Below, one piece after another: positions 15,382-22,670 of a stretch of 64,000 bases of DNA. The notes under the pieces were generated by a model. The model was not told the DNA's origin, searched no databases, and saw nothing but the letters and a program-made list of their open reading frames with translations. The stretch covers positions 1 to 64,000 of the forward strand of contig NZ_CAADFC020000005.1 in assembly GCF_900696085.1 (NCBI RefSeq), in the 5' to 3' direction. The position numbers and the translations under genes are program-made. The stretch is from Bradyrhizobium ivorense. GTDB lineage: Bacteria; Pseudomonadota; Alphaproteobacteria; Rhizobiales; Xanthobacteraceae. Each line of letters opens with the position of its first letter. Position 1 is the stretch's first letter.

Positions 15382-15816
15382 TCACCCCCGCTTGCTTCGC
15401 ATCGCGCGCGTTTGCGCGATCTCCGGGTCCGCGGCCAGCGCCTGGTAGCGCTTGCTGTCGACGGCGTAGATCGCGATGCGGCCTTTCGCGTCGGCGTGAA
15501 CGCCCCAGCCAAAGCGCTTGCCGAGCGGCGAGGCACGCATGCAGGCTTGGCCCTTCGCGAAGAATGCCTCGCGCGCCAGGCTGCGCTCCTGCTTCGTCGC
15601 CTTCGCATCGAGCGCACGGCCGACCGCCGACGTCGCGAACACCACGTCGTCGGAGGTGTACTTGTACGGCGCGCCTGCGAGCATCGCGTATTGCAGCGTC
15701 GCGACGGTCGGCTGGCCGCCGCGCGGCTGCGGCGCTTCACCGCTGCGCGCGGGGCAATCCTCCGCGACGCGGATCAGGGTGTTGACGACATTGGTGCTGT
15801 GGAGCGCTTTCGCCAT
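15382..15816 (-). CDS. DUF6157 family protein
   Basis: A 144-residue soluble protein with the family hallmark TNVVNTLIRVAEDCPARSG at the N terminus and YKYTSDDVVFATSAVGR in the middle, ending in a segment that includes GWGVHADAKGRIAIYAV. Function unknown. It lies 12 bases downstream of the GST gene on the same strand and is probably co-transcribed with it. Confidence 0.82.
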   Translation of the reverse strand: MAKALHSTNVVNTLIRVAEDCPARSGEAPQPRGGQPTVATLQYAMLAGAPYKYTSDDVVFATSAVGRALDAKATKQERSLAREAFFAKGQACMRASPLGKRFGWGVHADAKGRIAIYAVDSKRYQALAADPEIAQTRAMRSKRG

Positions 15817-15828
15817 TGCGCCGTCTTA

Positions 15829-16473
15829 TCACACGCCGGCTGCCGCGGCATGCGCCGCAGCTATCTCCTGGTCCGCGGCCGTCACACGCTGGTAGGCCGG
15901 GCGCGACGTGATCCTTTCGGCGTGACGGACGAAGACATCCCGCTTCGGCACGATGCCGAAGGTCATGGTCCAGTTGAAGGCGATGCCCCAAAGGATATCG
16001 GCCGCCGTGATCTGGTCGCCGAACAGATAGGGTCCCTTGGCGAGCTGCGCTTCGAGCGCACCCAGCATGGTGTCGTAATCGGCATAGGGCGACATCGTGA
16101 TCGGCGCCGGCTCGCGCTTCATGAAGTGGTCAATCACGGCCGGCTCGAACGAGCAACCGTAATAGGCGATCCAGCGCAGATAGGGACCCCGGCGCGGGTC
16201 GCCCAGCGCGGGCGTCAGGCCGGCCTGCGGGAACAGATCGGACAGGTAGATGTAGATCGCGACCTGCTCGGTCACCAGCGCCTCGCCGTGGCGGATCGCC
16301 GGCACCTTGCCGAGCGGATTGACGGCGAGATAGGCGTCCCGACGCTGCTCGCCGGCCTTCGCGTTGAGGACGTGGAGGTCATAGGGCGCGCCCAGTTCCT
16401 CCAGCAGCACCCGCGCGCCGGTGGCGCGGGTCTGCGGCGAGTAATACAGCGTGATGCGGTCGGTGGTGGTCAT
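15829..16473 (-). CDS. Glutathione S-transferase
   Basis: A 214-residue protein with an N-terminal thioredoxin-like domain (ITLYYSPQTRATGARVLLEE, NPLGKVPAIRHGEALVTEQVAI; the glutathione-binding cis-Pro and acidic-Glu/Gln motif are present) and a helical C-terminal domain (GDQITAADILWGIAF). It would conjugate or reduce electrophiles with glutathione. The start ATG at 16473 has an AAAGGAG site upstream. Divergent from a WYL regulator, with a perfect palindrome between the two starts. Confidence 0.9.
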   Translation of the reverse strand: MTTTDRITLYYSPQTRATGARVLLEELGAPYDLHVLNAKAGEQRRDAYLAVNPLGKVPAIRHGEALVTEQVAIYIYLSDLFPQAGLTPALGDPRRGPYLRWIAYYGCSFEPAVIDHFMKREPAPITMSPYADYDTMLGALEAQLAKGPYLFGDQITAADILWGIAFNWTMTFGIVPKRDVFVRHAERITSRPAYQRVTAADQEIAAAHAAAAGV

Positions 16474-16522
16474 GGGGTGGCTCCTTTGCGCCATCAGGGT
16501 CGCGCTCTCCTTATGCGCGCCT

Positions 16523-16547
16523 ATACCTGACACCCTGTGTCAGGTAT
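16523..16547 (+). promoter_or_regulatory. Perfect 25-bp palindrome, probable WYL-regulator operator
   Basis: Arms ATACCTGACAC (16523-16533) and GTGTCAGGTAT (16537-16547) around CCT; every arm base pairs. It lies in the 83-base gap between the GST and WYL genes, ten bases upstream of the regulator's ATG, so one site could control both directions. YafY-type regulators are known to bind TGACA-centred dyads. Confidence 0.8.
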
Positions 16548-16556
16548 CATCGGCAC

Positions 16557-17555
16557 ATGCGCGCAAGCCGGCTACTTTCGATCCTCACCACCCTGCAGGC
16601 GCGGGGCCAAGTCACCGCGCCCGAGCTGGCGGAGGCCTGCGAGGTCTCGGTGCGGACGATCTATCGCGACATCGATGCGCTCGCCGCCGCCGGCGTCCCC
16701 GTTTATGCCGACCGCGGCGCCGAGGGCGGCTATCGCCTGCTCGACGGCTACCGGGTGCGACTGAACGGCTTCTCGCAGTGCGAGGCCGAGGCGCTGTTCA
16801 TGGCGGGGCTGCCGGGACCCGCCGCCGCGCTCGGCCTCGAGCCTGCGATGGCGGCGGCGCAGACCAAGCTGATGGCGGCACTGCCGGCGAACCTGCGCCC
16901 CAACGCCAACCGGGTACGGCAGCTCTTCCATCTCGATGCGCCGGGCTGGTTCGGCGAGTCCGAGGAGCCAAAGCACCTGCGCGCCATCGCCGGCGCGGTG
17001 CTGCGCGAAAACCTGATCGAGATTCGCTACCAGAGCTGGAAGGCCGAGAAGCGCCGCCGCGTCGCGCCGCTCGGCCTGGTGCTGAAGGGCGGCAGCTGGT
17101 ACCTCGCGGGTCTCGTCGACGGCAGCGTCCGCAGCTATCGCGTCGCGCGCGTGCTCGAATGCGTGGCGCTGGACGAGGCGTTCGCCCGGCCGGCCGATTT
17201 CGACCTCGCCGCCTATTGGCGCGCCTCCACCGAACGGCTCGAGGCCGAACTGCATCCGAACCACGCCACCGTGCGGCTGTCGCCGCTCGGGTTAAAGCTG
17301 TTCGAGGTGCTGGCGCATCCCTACGTCAGGGCGCGCATGCGGCTGGCCGAGACCACCGACGCCGACGGCTGGCGGATCGCCACCATGCCGGTCGGCAAGA
17401 CGGTGTGGCACGCCGCGACCGAGCTGCTGCGGCTCGGCACCGAGGCCGAGGTGCTGGAGCCGCGCGAGCTGCGCGAGAAGATGGCCGAGATGACGGCTGC
17501 GATGGCCGAGCGCTATGCGGAGGCGCCGCCGCGGCAGGTGGCGCGGAGAGCATGA
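16557..17555 (+). CDS. YafY-type HTH and WYL domain regulator
   Basis: A 332-residue DeoR-like regulator. The N-terminal HTH (LLSILTTLQARGQVTAPELAEACEVSVRTIYRDIDALAAAG, residues 6-46) is followed by a WYL domain (about 140-210; IRYQSWKAEKRRRVAPLGLV, GGSWYLAGLVDG, RSYRVARVLEC) and a WCX-like C-terminal region. WYL domains bind ligands, in some cases nucleic acids. Divergent orientation and the 16523-16547 palindrome indicate control of the GST/DUF6157 genes and of itself. Its final codons fall within a duplicated 230-base unit. Confidence 0.9.
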   Translation: MRASRLLSILTTLQARGQVTAPELAEACEVSVRTIYRDIDALAAAGVPVYADRGAEGGYRLLDGYRVRLNGFSQCEAEALFMAGLPGPAAALGLEPAMAAAQTKLMAALPANLRPNANRVRQLFHLDAPGWFGESEEPKHLRAIAGAVLRENLIEIRYQSWKAEKRRRVAPLGLVLKGGSWYLAGLVDGSVRSYRVARVLECVALDEAFARPADFDLAAYWRASTERLEAELHPNHATVRLSPLGLKLFEVLAHPYVRARMRLAETTDADGWRIATMPVGKTVWHAATELLRLGTEAEVLEPRELREKMAEMTAAMAERYAEAPPRQVARRA

Positions 17556-17957
17556 AACTCTTCACCCTCCCCTGGAGGGGGAGGGTCGTTGCGCATGAAG
17601 CGCAGCGCAATGCGATCCGGGGTGGGGTGATCTCTCAACACGGGCAGCGCTGACGTGGAGGGACTGCCACCCCACCTCGCCGCTCATTTCATTCGCGTCG
17701 ATCCTCCCCCTCCAGGGGAGGATGGGCGCGCCGAGCAGCCGGGACTTCAACGCGGCGATGGGTGACGACGGCACGGAGAGCCTAACACTCTTCACCCTCC
17801 CCTGGAGGGGGAGGGTCGGATCGCATGCAGCGCAGCGGAATGCGAGACGGGGTGGGGTGATCTCTCAACACGGGCAGCGCTGACGTGGAGGGACTGTCAC
17901 CCCACCTCGCCGCTCATTTCATTCGCGTCGATCCTCCCCCTCCAGGGGAGGATGAGA
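17541..17957. repeat. Two tandem copies of a family D palindrome, 230-base period
   Basis: Positions 17541-17725 and 17771-17955 align without gaps, with only about a dozen differences, mostly in the first half. Each copy is itself an inverted repeat (CACCCTCCCCTGGAGGGGGA on the left, CCTCCCCCTCCAGGGGAGGA on the right). The first copy begins inside the last codons of the WYL gene. The 45-base segment 17726-17770 between them is unique. This fills the 411-base gap before the nitroreductase gene. Confidence 0.9.
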
Positions 17958-17966
17958 CACAGCCCG

Positions 17967-18680
17967 CTATTCGTCGACGAACGTCGCGGTATCCGCCAGC
18001 GCCGCGCGCGACGTCCGATAGCTGTTCACCTTGTGGGCGTGATCGGCATAGCCGAACGAGATGCCGCAGACGACGCGGCGGTCCTCGGCCAGATTGAAGT
18101 GGCGCCGGATCAGGCTGGAGTGGCGGGCTAGTGCCGCCTGCGGGATGGTGCCGAGTCCGAGCGCCTGCGCCGCCAGGATGAAGTTCGAGACATAGGCGCC
18201 GCAATCGATCGCGCCGTATATGCCGAGCGGCTCGTTGGTATGAATCACGGCGACGTGCGGCGCGCCGAAGAAATTGTAGTTTTCCAGCGCCTGTTTTGCA
18301 TACGCCGCCTTGTCGCCCCTGGCGATGCCGAGCGTGTTGTAGAGCTGAAATCCGCTTTCGCGGCGGCGCTCCAGATAGACACCGACATATTCCCGCGGCG
18401 GGGTGAAATCGTAATCCTCGCCGAGGCCGCGCGACGCCTCGGCATAGATCGCCTTGCGAAAGCTCTCCTTGGCCGCGCCGGAGACGATCAGCACCTGCCA
18501 GGGCTGGCTGTTGCACCAGGACGCGGTGCGCTGCGCCGTGGCGAGGACGTGCTCGATGGTCCCGCGCGGCACCTCGCGCGGCAGGAAGGCGCGTACCGAA
18601 TAGCGCTCGTTGAGCAGGCTTTCGAGCGCGCCGATGCGGTCTTCGCTCGAATAGCGCGGGCCAGGTGTTTTCGCGTCCAT
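17967..18680 (-). CDS. Nitroreductase family protein
   Basis: FMN-dependent oxidoreductase (237 residues) of the nitroreductase fold. N-terminal LLNERYSVRAFLPREVPRGTI supplies the phosphate-binding Arg-Ser-Arg motif region, TASWCNSQPWQVLIVSG the conserved NSQPW, and FILAAQALGLGTIPQAALA the C-terminal FMN segment. It probably reduces nitro- or quinone-type substrates with NAD(P)H. Start ATG at 18680, with an AGGGAAA site. A family C palindrome separates it from the upstream dehydrogenase gene. Confidence 0.9.
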   Translation of the reverse strand: MDAKTPGPRYSSEDRIGALESLLNERYSVRAFLPREVPRGTIEHVLATAQRTASWCNSQPWQVLIVSGAAKESFRKAIYAEASRGLGEDYDFTPPREYVGVYLERRRESGFQLYNTLGIARGDKAAYAKQALENYNFFGAPHVAVIHTNEPLGIYGAIDCGAYVSNFILAAQALGLGTIPQAALARHSSLIRRHFNLAEDRRVVCGISFGYADHAHKVNSYRTSRAALADTATFVDE

Positions 18681-18695
18681 GGTATTTCCCTTTTT

Positions 18696-18775
18696 CGTCA
18701 TTCCGGGGCGATGCGCAGCATCGAACCCGGAATCTCGAGATTCCGGGTTCACGCTTCGCGTGCCCCGGAATGACG
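18696..18775. repeat. Extragenic palindrome, family C
   Basis: CGTCATTCCGGGGCGATGCG at the left and GCGTGCCCCGGAATGACG at the right, with the central dyad GAATCTCGAGATTC. It abuts the stop codon of the dehydrogenase gene. Related copies at 21312-21409 and 22569-22662. Confidence 0.9.
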
Positions 18776-20023
18776 TTAGCTGCGCCCCTTGGTCGGGATC
18801 TTGTTGTAGGGCACGTCCTTGTCGACCCTGATATCACCGGGCAGGCCGAGCACGCGCTCGGCGATGATGTTGCGCAAGATCTCGTCGGTGCCGCCGGCGA
18901 TGCGCATCGAGGGCGACGATAGCAGCATCTGCTGGAACTGGCCGTGCACCAGCTCCTCGCTCTCTCCGGTCAACCCGCCCGAGGCGCCCTGCAGGTCCAT
19001 CGCGTAGGTTGCGATATCCTGCAGCATCATGCCGGAGACCAGCTTGCCGATGGAGTTTTCCGGTCCCGGACGCTCGCCCTTCGACAGCGCCGAGATCGCG
19101 CGGTAGCTGGTGTATTTCAGCCCGCTCGACTTCACCGCCCAGCTCGCGAGTTTTGAGCGCACCGCGGGATCGTCGATCGCGAGGCCATCGTCGAGCATCA
19201 GGTTCGAGCAGAACTCGAACATTTCAGGCACGCCGGTCGCAAGCCGCGAACCGATCGACATGCGCTCGTTCATCAGCGTGGTCAGCGACACGTTCCAGCC
19301 CTCGCCGACGGCGCCGAGACGCTGGCTGTCCGGAATCACCACATCGGTGAAATAGACCTCGTTGAACTCCTGCATGCCGTTGGCCTGCTTGATCGGCCGC
19401 ACCTCGACGCCGGGGCTCTTCATGTCGAGGAAGAACATCGTGAGGCCCTTGTGCTTGGGCACATTCGGATCGGTGCGCGCGATCAACAGGCCGTAGTCGG
19501 AGTAATGCGCGCCCGAGGTCCAGATCTTCTGGCCGTTGACGACCCAGTTGTCGCCCTTCTTCTCGGCGCGGGTGCGCAGGCCGGCGACGTCGGAGCCGGC
19601 CGACGGTTCGGAGAACAGCTGGCACCAGATCTCTTCGCCCGACGCGAGCTTCGGCAGATAGCGGCGTTTTGCCTCTTCGCTGCCCCACGCCATCACGGTC
19701 GGGCCGCACATGCCCTCGCCGATCTGGAACGGCTGGGTCAGCTTGCCGTAGACGCCCTCCTCCTGCTGCCAGATCACGCGTTCGATCGGCGTGGCGCCGC
19801 GGCCGCCATACTCCTTCGGCCAGTGCAGGCAGGCCCAGCCGCCCTCGGCCTTCTTCTTCTGCCAGGCCTTGCCGACCTCGACCATGTCGTGCTTCGCAAG
19901 CCTGATGCGGCCGAGCGAGGACTTTGACAGCTCCGCCTCGAACTCCTTCGGCGCGTTGGCCTCGACCCATTTGCGGGCGGTGGCGCGAAACTCGGCTTCC
20001 TGCGGCGTGTCGTCGAAATTCAT
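18776..20023 (-). CDS. Acyl-CoA dehydrogenase
   Basis: FAD-dependent dehydrogenase of 415 residues that would introduce the alpha,beta double bond in an acyl-CoA. Domains run N-terminal helical (WACLHWPKEYGGRG), middle beta (WCQLFSEPSAGSDVAGLRTR, VVNGQKIWTSGAHYSDYG) and C-terminal helical (SPSMRIAGGTDEILRNIIAERVLGLP). The acyl-chain substrate cannot be read from sequence. It is a close paralogue of the gene at 20052-21299, which lies 28 bases upstream on the same strand. Part of the acyl-CoA catabolism cluster. Confidence 0.92.
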   Translation of the reverse strand: MNFDDTPQEAEFRATARKWVEANAPKEFEAELSKSSLGRIRLAKHDMVEVGKAWQKKKAEGGWACLHWPKEYGGRGATPIERVIWQQEEGVYGKLTQPFQIGEGMCGPTVMAWGSEEAKRRYLPKLASGEEIWCQLFSEPSAGSDVAGLRTRAEKKGDNWVVNGQKIWTSGAHYSDYGLLIARTDPNVPKHKGLTMFFLDMKSPGVEVRPIKQANGMQEFNEVYFTDVVIPDSQRLGAVGEGWNVSLTTLMNERMSIGSRLATGVPEMFEFCSNLMLDDGLAIDDPAVRSKLASWAVKSSGLKYTSYRAISALSKGERPGPENSIGKLVSGMMLQDIATYAMDLQGASGGLTGESEELVHGQFQQMLLSSPSMRIAGGTDEILRNIIAERVLGLPGDIRVDKDVPYNKIPTKGRS

Positions 20024-20051
20024 GGCGAGCCTCTTTGCTATTCTTCCGCGC

Positions 20052-21299
20052 TCACGCGCGGCCCTTGGTCGGGATCTGGTTGAACGGCACGTCCTTGTCG
20101 ACCCTGATATCGCCGGGCAGGCCGAGCACGCGTTCGGCGATGATGTTGCGCATGATCTCGTCGGTGCCGCCCTCGACACGGGTGCCCGGCGCACGCAGCA
20201 GCATTGCCTGGAATTTGCCGGCGGCCTCGGCATCCTCAGGACCGTTCAGCGCGCCGGCGGCGCCCTGCAGGTCGAGCGCATAGGCCGCGACGTCCTGGAT
20301 CATCGATCCCGCGACCAGCTTGCCGATCGAATTCTCCGGCCCCGGGCGCTCACCCTTCGACAGCGCCGAGATCGCGCGCATGCTGGTGTATTTCAACCCG
20401 CTCGCCTTCACCGCCCAGTTCGCCAGCTTCGAACGCACCGCGCGGTTCTCGATCGCCGGGCCGTCTTCCAGCATCAGATTGTTGCAATACTCGAACAGCT
20501 CCGGAAAACCGGTCGAGACGCCGGCGCCGATCGACATACGCTCGTTCATCAGCGTGGTCAGCGAGACGTTCCAGCCGTCATTGACATTGCCGAGCCGCTG
20601 CGAATCCGGAATGCGCACGTCGGTGAAATAGACCTCGTTGAAATCGGAGGCGCCGCTGGCCTGCTTGATCGGGCGCACCTCGACACCCGGGCTCTTCATG
20701 TCCAGGAAGAACATGGTGAGGCCCTTGTGCTTGGGCACGGTCGGATCGGTGCGGGTGAGCAGAATGCCGTAATCGGAATAATGCGCGCCCGAGGTCCAGA
20801 TCTTCTGGCCGTTGATCACCCACTCGTCACCGCGCTTCTCCGCGCGGGTGCGCAGGCCGGCGACGTCGGAGCCGCCGGCCGGCTCGGAGAACAGCTGGCA
20901 CCAGATCTTCTCGCCGGACGCCAGCGGCGGCAAATAGCTGCGCTTCTGCTCCTCGCCGGCGAACGCCATCATGGTCGGGCCGCACATGCCGTGGCCGATG
21001 ATGAACATCGCGCTGAGGCGGCCGAACGGGCCCTCCTCCTGCTGCCAGATCACGCGCTCGATGGGAGACGCGCCGCGGCCGCCATACTCCTTCGGCCAGT
21101 GCAGGCAGGCCCAACCGGCATCGGCCTTCTTCTTCTGCCAGGCCTTTGCGACCTCGAGAATGTTGGCGCCCTTGAGCTGGACGCGGCCCAGCGAGGCCTT
21201 GCGCAGCTCGTCCTCATACTGCTTCGGCGCATTCGCCGCGATCCAGGCTTTTGCCTCGGCGCGGAATGCGGCCTCTTGCGGGGTGTCGTCGAAATTCAT
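20052..21299 (-). CDS. Acyl-CoA dehydrogenase, paralogue of downstream gene
   Basis: Same length (415) and layout as the next gene: WACLHWPKEYGGRGASPIER, QLFSEPAGGSDVAGLRTRAE, GTRVEGGTDEIMRNIIAERV. The two share long identical stretches and the same C-terminal ending pattern (NQIPTKGRA versus NKIPTKGRS), pointing to tandem duplication followed by divergence, perhaps giving a heteromeric enzyme or two substrate ranges. The ATG follows a GAAGAGAGAGACC leader. A family C palindrome separates it from the third dehydrogenase gene. Confidence 0.92.
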   Translation of the reverse strand: MNFDDTPQEAAFRAEAKAWIAANAPKQYEDELRKASLGRVQLKGANILEVAKAWQKKKADAGWACLHWPKEYGGRGASPIERVIWQQEEGPFGRLSAMFIIGHGMCGPTMMAFAGEEQKRSYLPPLASGEKIWCQLFSEPAGGSDVAGLRTRAEKRGDEWVINGQKIWTSGAHYSDYGILLTRTDPTVPKHKGLTMFFLDMKSPGVEVRPIKQASGASDFNEVYFTDVRIPDSQRLGNVNDGWNVSLTTLMNERMSIGAGVSTGFPELFEYCNNLMLEDGPAIENRAVRSKLANWAVKASGLKYTSMRAISALSKGERPGPENSIGKLVAGSMIQDVAAYALDLQGAAGALNGPEDAEAAGKFQAMLLRAPGTRVEGGTDEIMRNIIAERVLGLPGDIRVDKDVPFNQIPTKGRA

Positions 21300-21311
21300 G
21301 GTCTCTCTCTT

Positions 21312-21409
21312 CCGTCATTCCGGGGCTCGCGAAGCGAGAACCCGGAATCTAGAGGTTACTTACTCATCTCGAGATTCCGGGTTCGCGCTGCGCGCGCCCC
21401 GGAATGACG
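21312..21409. repeat. Extragenic palindrome, family C
   Basis: Left arm CCGTCATTCCGGGGCTCGCG, right arm GCGCGCCCCGGAATGACG, with a slightly longer centre (TAGAGGTTACTTACTCATC). It sits between two co-oriented dehydrogenase genes and may affect transcript stability. Confidence 0.9.
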
Positions 21410-21419
21410 ACTCGTGGGA

Positions 21420-22547
21420 CTACGCCGCGTTCTTCTTGCGCATGCGGTCGATCAGCGCGTCTTCCCAATAAGACAGGCTGCCGAGGCCGACCGCCACCGC
21501 GTTGGCACGGCGGTAGTACATGTGGCAGTCGAACTCCCAGGTAAAACCCATGCCGCCGTGAACCTGGATGTTGTTCTTGGCGCAGTGCTGGAATGCCTGC
21601 GTCGCGCTGATGCGCGCGGCGGCGGCGGCTTCCGGCAGTTCGCCGGCATTGGTCGAGAGCGCCCAGGCGCCGTAGTAGCAGTTGGAGCGCGCCAGCGTCG
21701 CCGAGACGTACATGTCGGCGAGCATGTGCTTGATCGCCTGGAACGAGCCGATCGGGCGGCCGAACGCGATACGGTCGAGCGCGTAGTCGCGGCCCATCTC
21801 CAGCGCGCGGTCGGCGCCGCCGACCTGCTCGAACGCCATCAACACCGCGGCGCGATCCAGCACCTGGGTGATGACGCCCCAGCCCTCGCCGGCCGCACCG
21901 AGCGGCTCGGCCTTGGCGTCCTTGAAGCTGATCTCGGCCTGGCCGCGGGTCAGGTCGATATTGGTCAGCGGCTTGACCTCGACGCCGCTCCCCTTGAGGT
22001 CGACGATGAACAGCGAGATGTCGGATTCGCGGCCGCTGGAGCCGGTGCGCGCGGCAACCACGGCGAAGTCGGCGATGGCGCCGTCGGCGACCGGCTTCTT
22101 GACGCCGTTGAGCACGCCGCCATTGGCGGTGACATTGATCGCCTTCGGCGACGGATTGCCCTTGCCCTCGAACAGCGCCAGCGTGCCGATCGCATCGCCC
22201 GCGGCGATCTTCGGCAGCCACTTCTGCTTCTGCGCGTCACTGCCGGCGATCAGGATCGCTTCGGCGGCGAGGTAGACGGTCGACGAGAACGGCACCGGCG
22301 CCAGCGCGCGGCCCATTTCCTCGGCGATCACGCAGAGCTCGAGATGACCTGCGCCCGCACCGCCGAATTTTTCCGGGATGGCGACGCCGAGAAAGCCCAT
22401 CTCGGCGAGGCCCTTCCACAGCGCCTTGTCGTAGGGCGCCTTGCCGTCGAGCACCTCGCGCACCGCCTTCGGCGGGCAGTGTTCGCTCAGGAATTTCCGC
22501 GCCTCGTCGCGCATCTGCTTCTGTTCGTCGGAGAAATCGAAATTCAT
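21420..22547 (-). CDS. Acyl-CoA dehydrogenase, shorter type
   Basis: A 375-residue member of the family, only distantly related to the two neighbours. Motifs are NFDFSDEQKQMRDEARKFLS at the start, MGFLGVAIPEKFGGAGAGHL, and HGGMGFTWEFDCHMYYRRAN near the C terminus. Such shorter members often pair with a longer one in heteromeric dehydrogenases for sterol or aromatic side chains; that pairing here is inference from adjacency. The ATG at 22547 has an AAAGGTAG site upstream. Confidence 0.9.
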   Translation of the reverse strand: MNFDFSDEQKQMRDEARKFLSEHCPPKAVREVLDGKAPYDKALWKGLAEMGFLGVAIPEKFGGAGAGHLELCVIAEEMGRALAPVPFSSTVYLAAEAILIAGSDAQKQKWLPKIAAGDAIGTLALFEGKGNPSPKAINVTANGGVLNGVKKPVADGAIADFAVVAARTGSSGRESDISLFIVDLKGSGVEVKPLTNIDLTRGQAEISFKDAKAEPLGAAGEGWGVITQVLDRAAVLMAFEQVGGADRALEMGRDYALDRIAFGRPIGSFQAIKHMLADMYVSATLARSNCYYGAWALSTNAGELPEAAAAARISATQAFQHCAKNNIQVHGGMGFTWEFDCHMYYRRANAVAVGLGSLSYWEDALIDRMRKKNAA

Positions 22548-22568
22548 GGCGGCTACCTTTTTCTTGCT

Positions 22569-22662
22569 GTCATTCCGGGGCGATGCGCAGCATCGAACCC
22601 GGAATCTCGATGTAACTAACCTCTGGATTCCGGGTTCGCGCTTCGCGCGCCCCGGAATGACG
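22569..22662. repeat. Extragenic palindrome, family C
   Basis: GTCATTCCGGGGCGATGCGC at the left and CGCGCCCCGGAATGACG at the right. Third copy of the family; it separates the dehydrogenase gene from the CoA-ligase gene upstream. Confidence 0.9.
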
Positions 22663-22670
22663 TTGCTTTG

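Noticed and set aside
17541..17957. Possible CRISPR array or tandem-repeat locus
   Set aside because: Only two units with a 230-base period, each a long imperfect palindrome; no short identical repeats with regular spacers anywhere in the window.
19791..21407. Long plus-strand open frame of 538 codons
   Set aside because: It lies opposite the acyl-CoA dehydrogenase genes, crosses their boundary, and its product is a low-complexity Arg/Ala/Gly-rich sequence. It is a by-product of high GC content.
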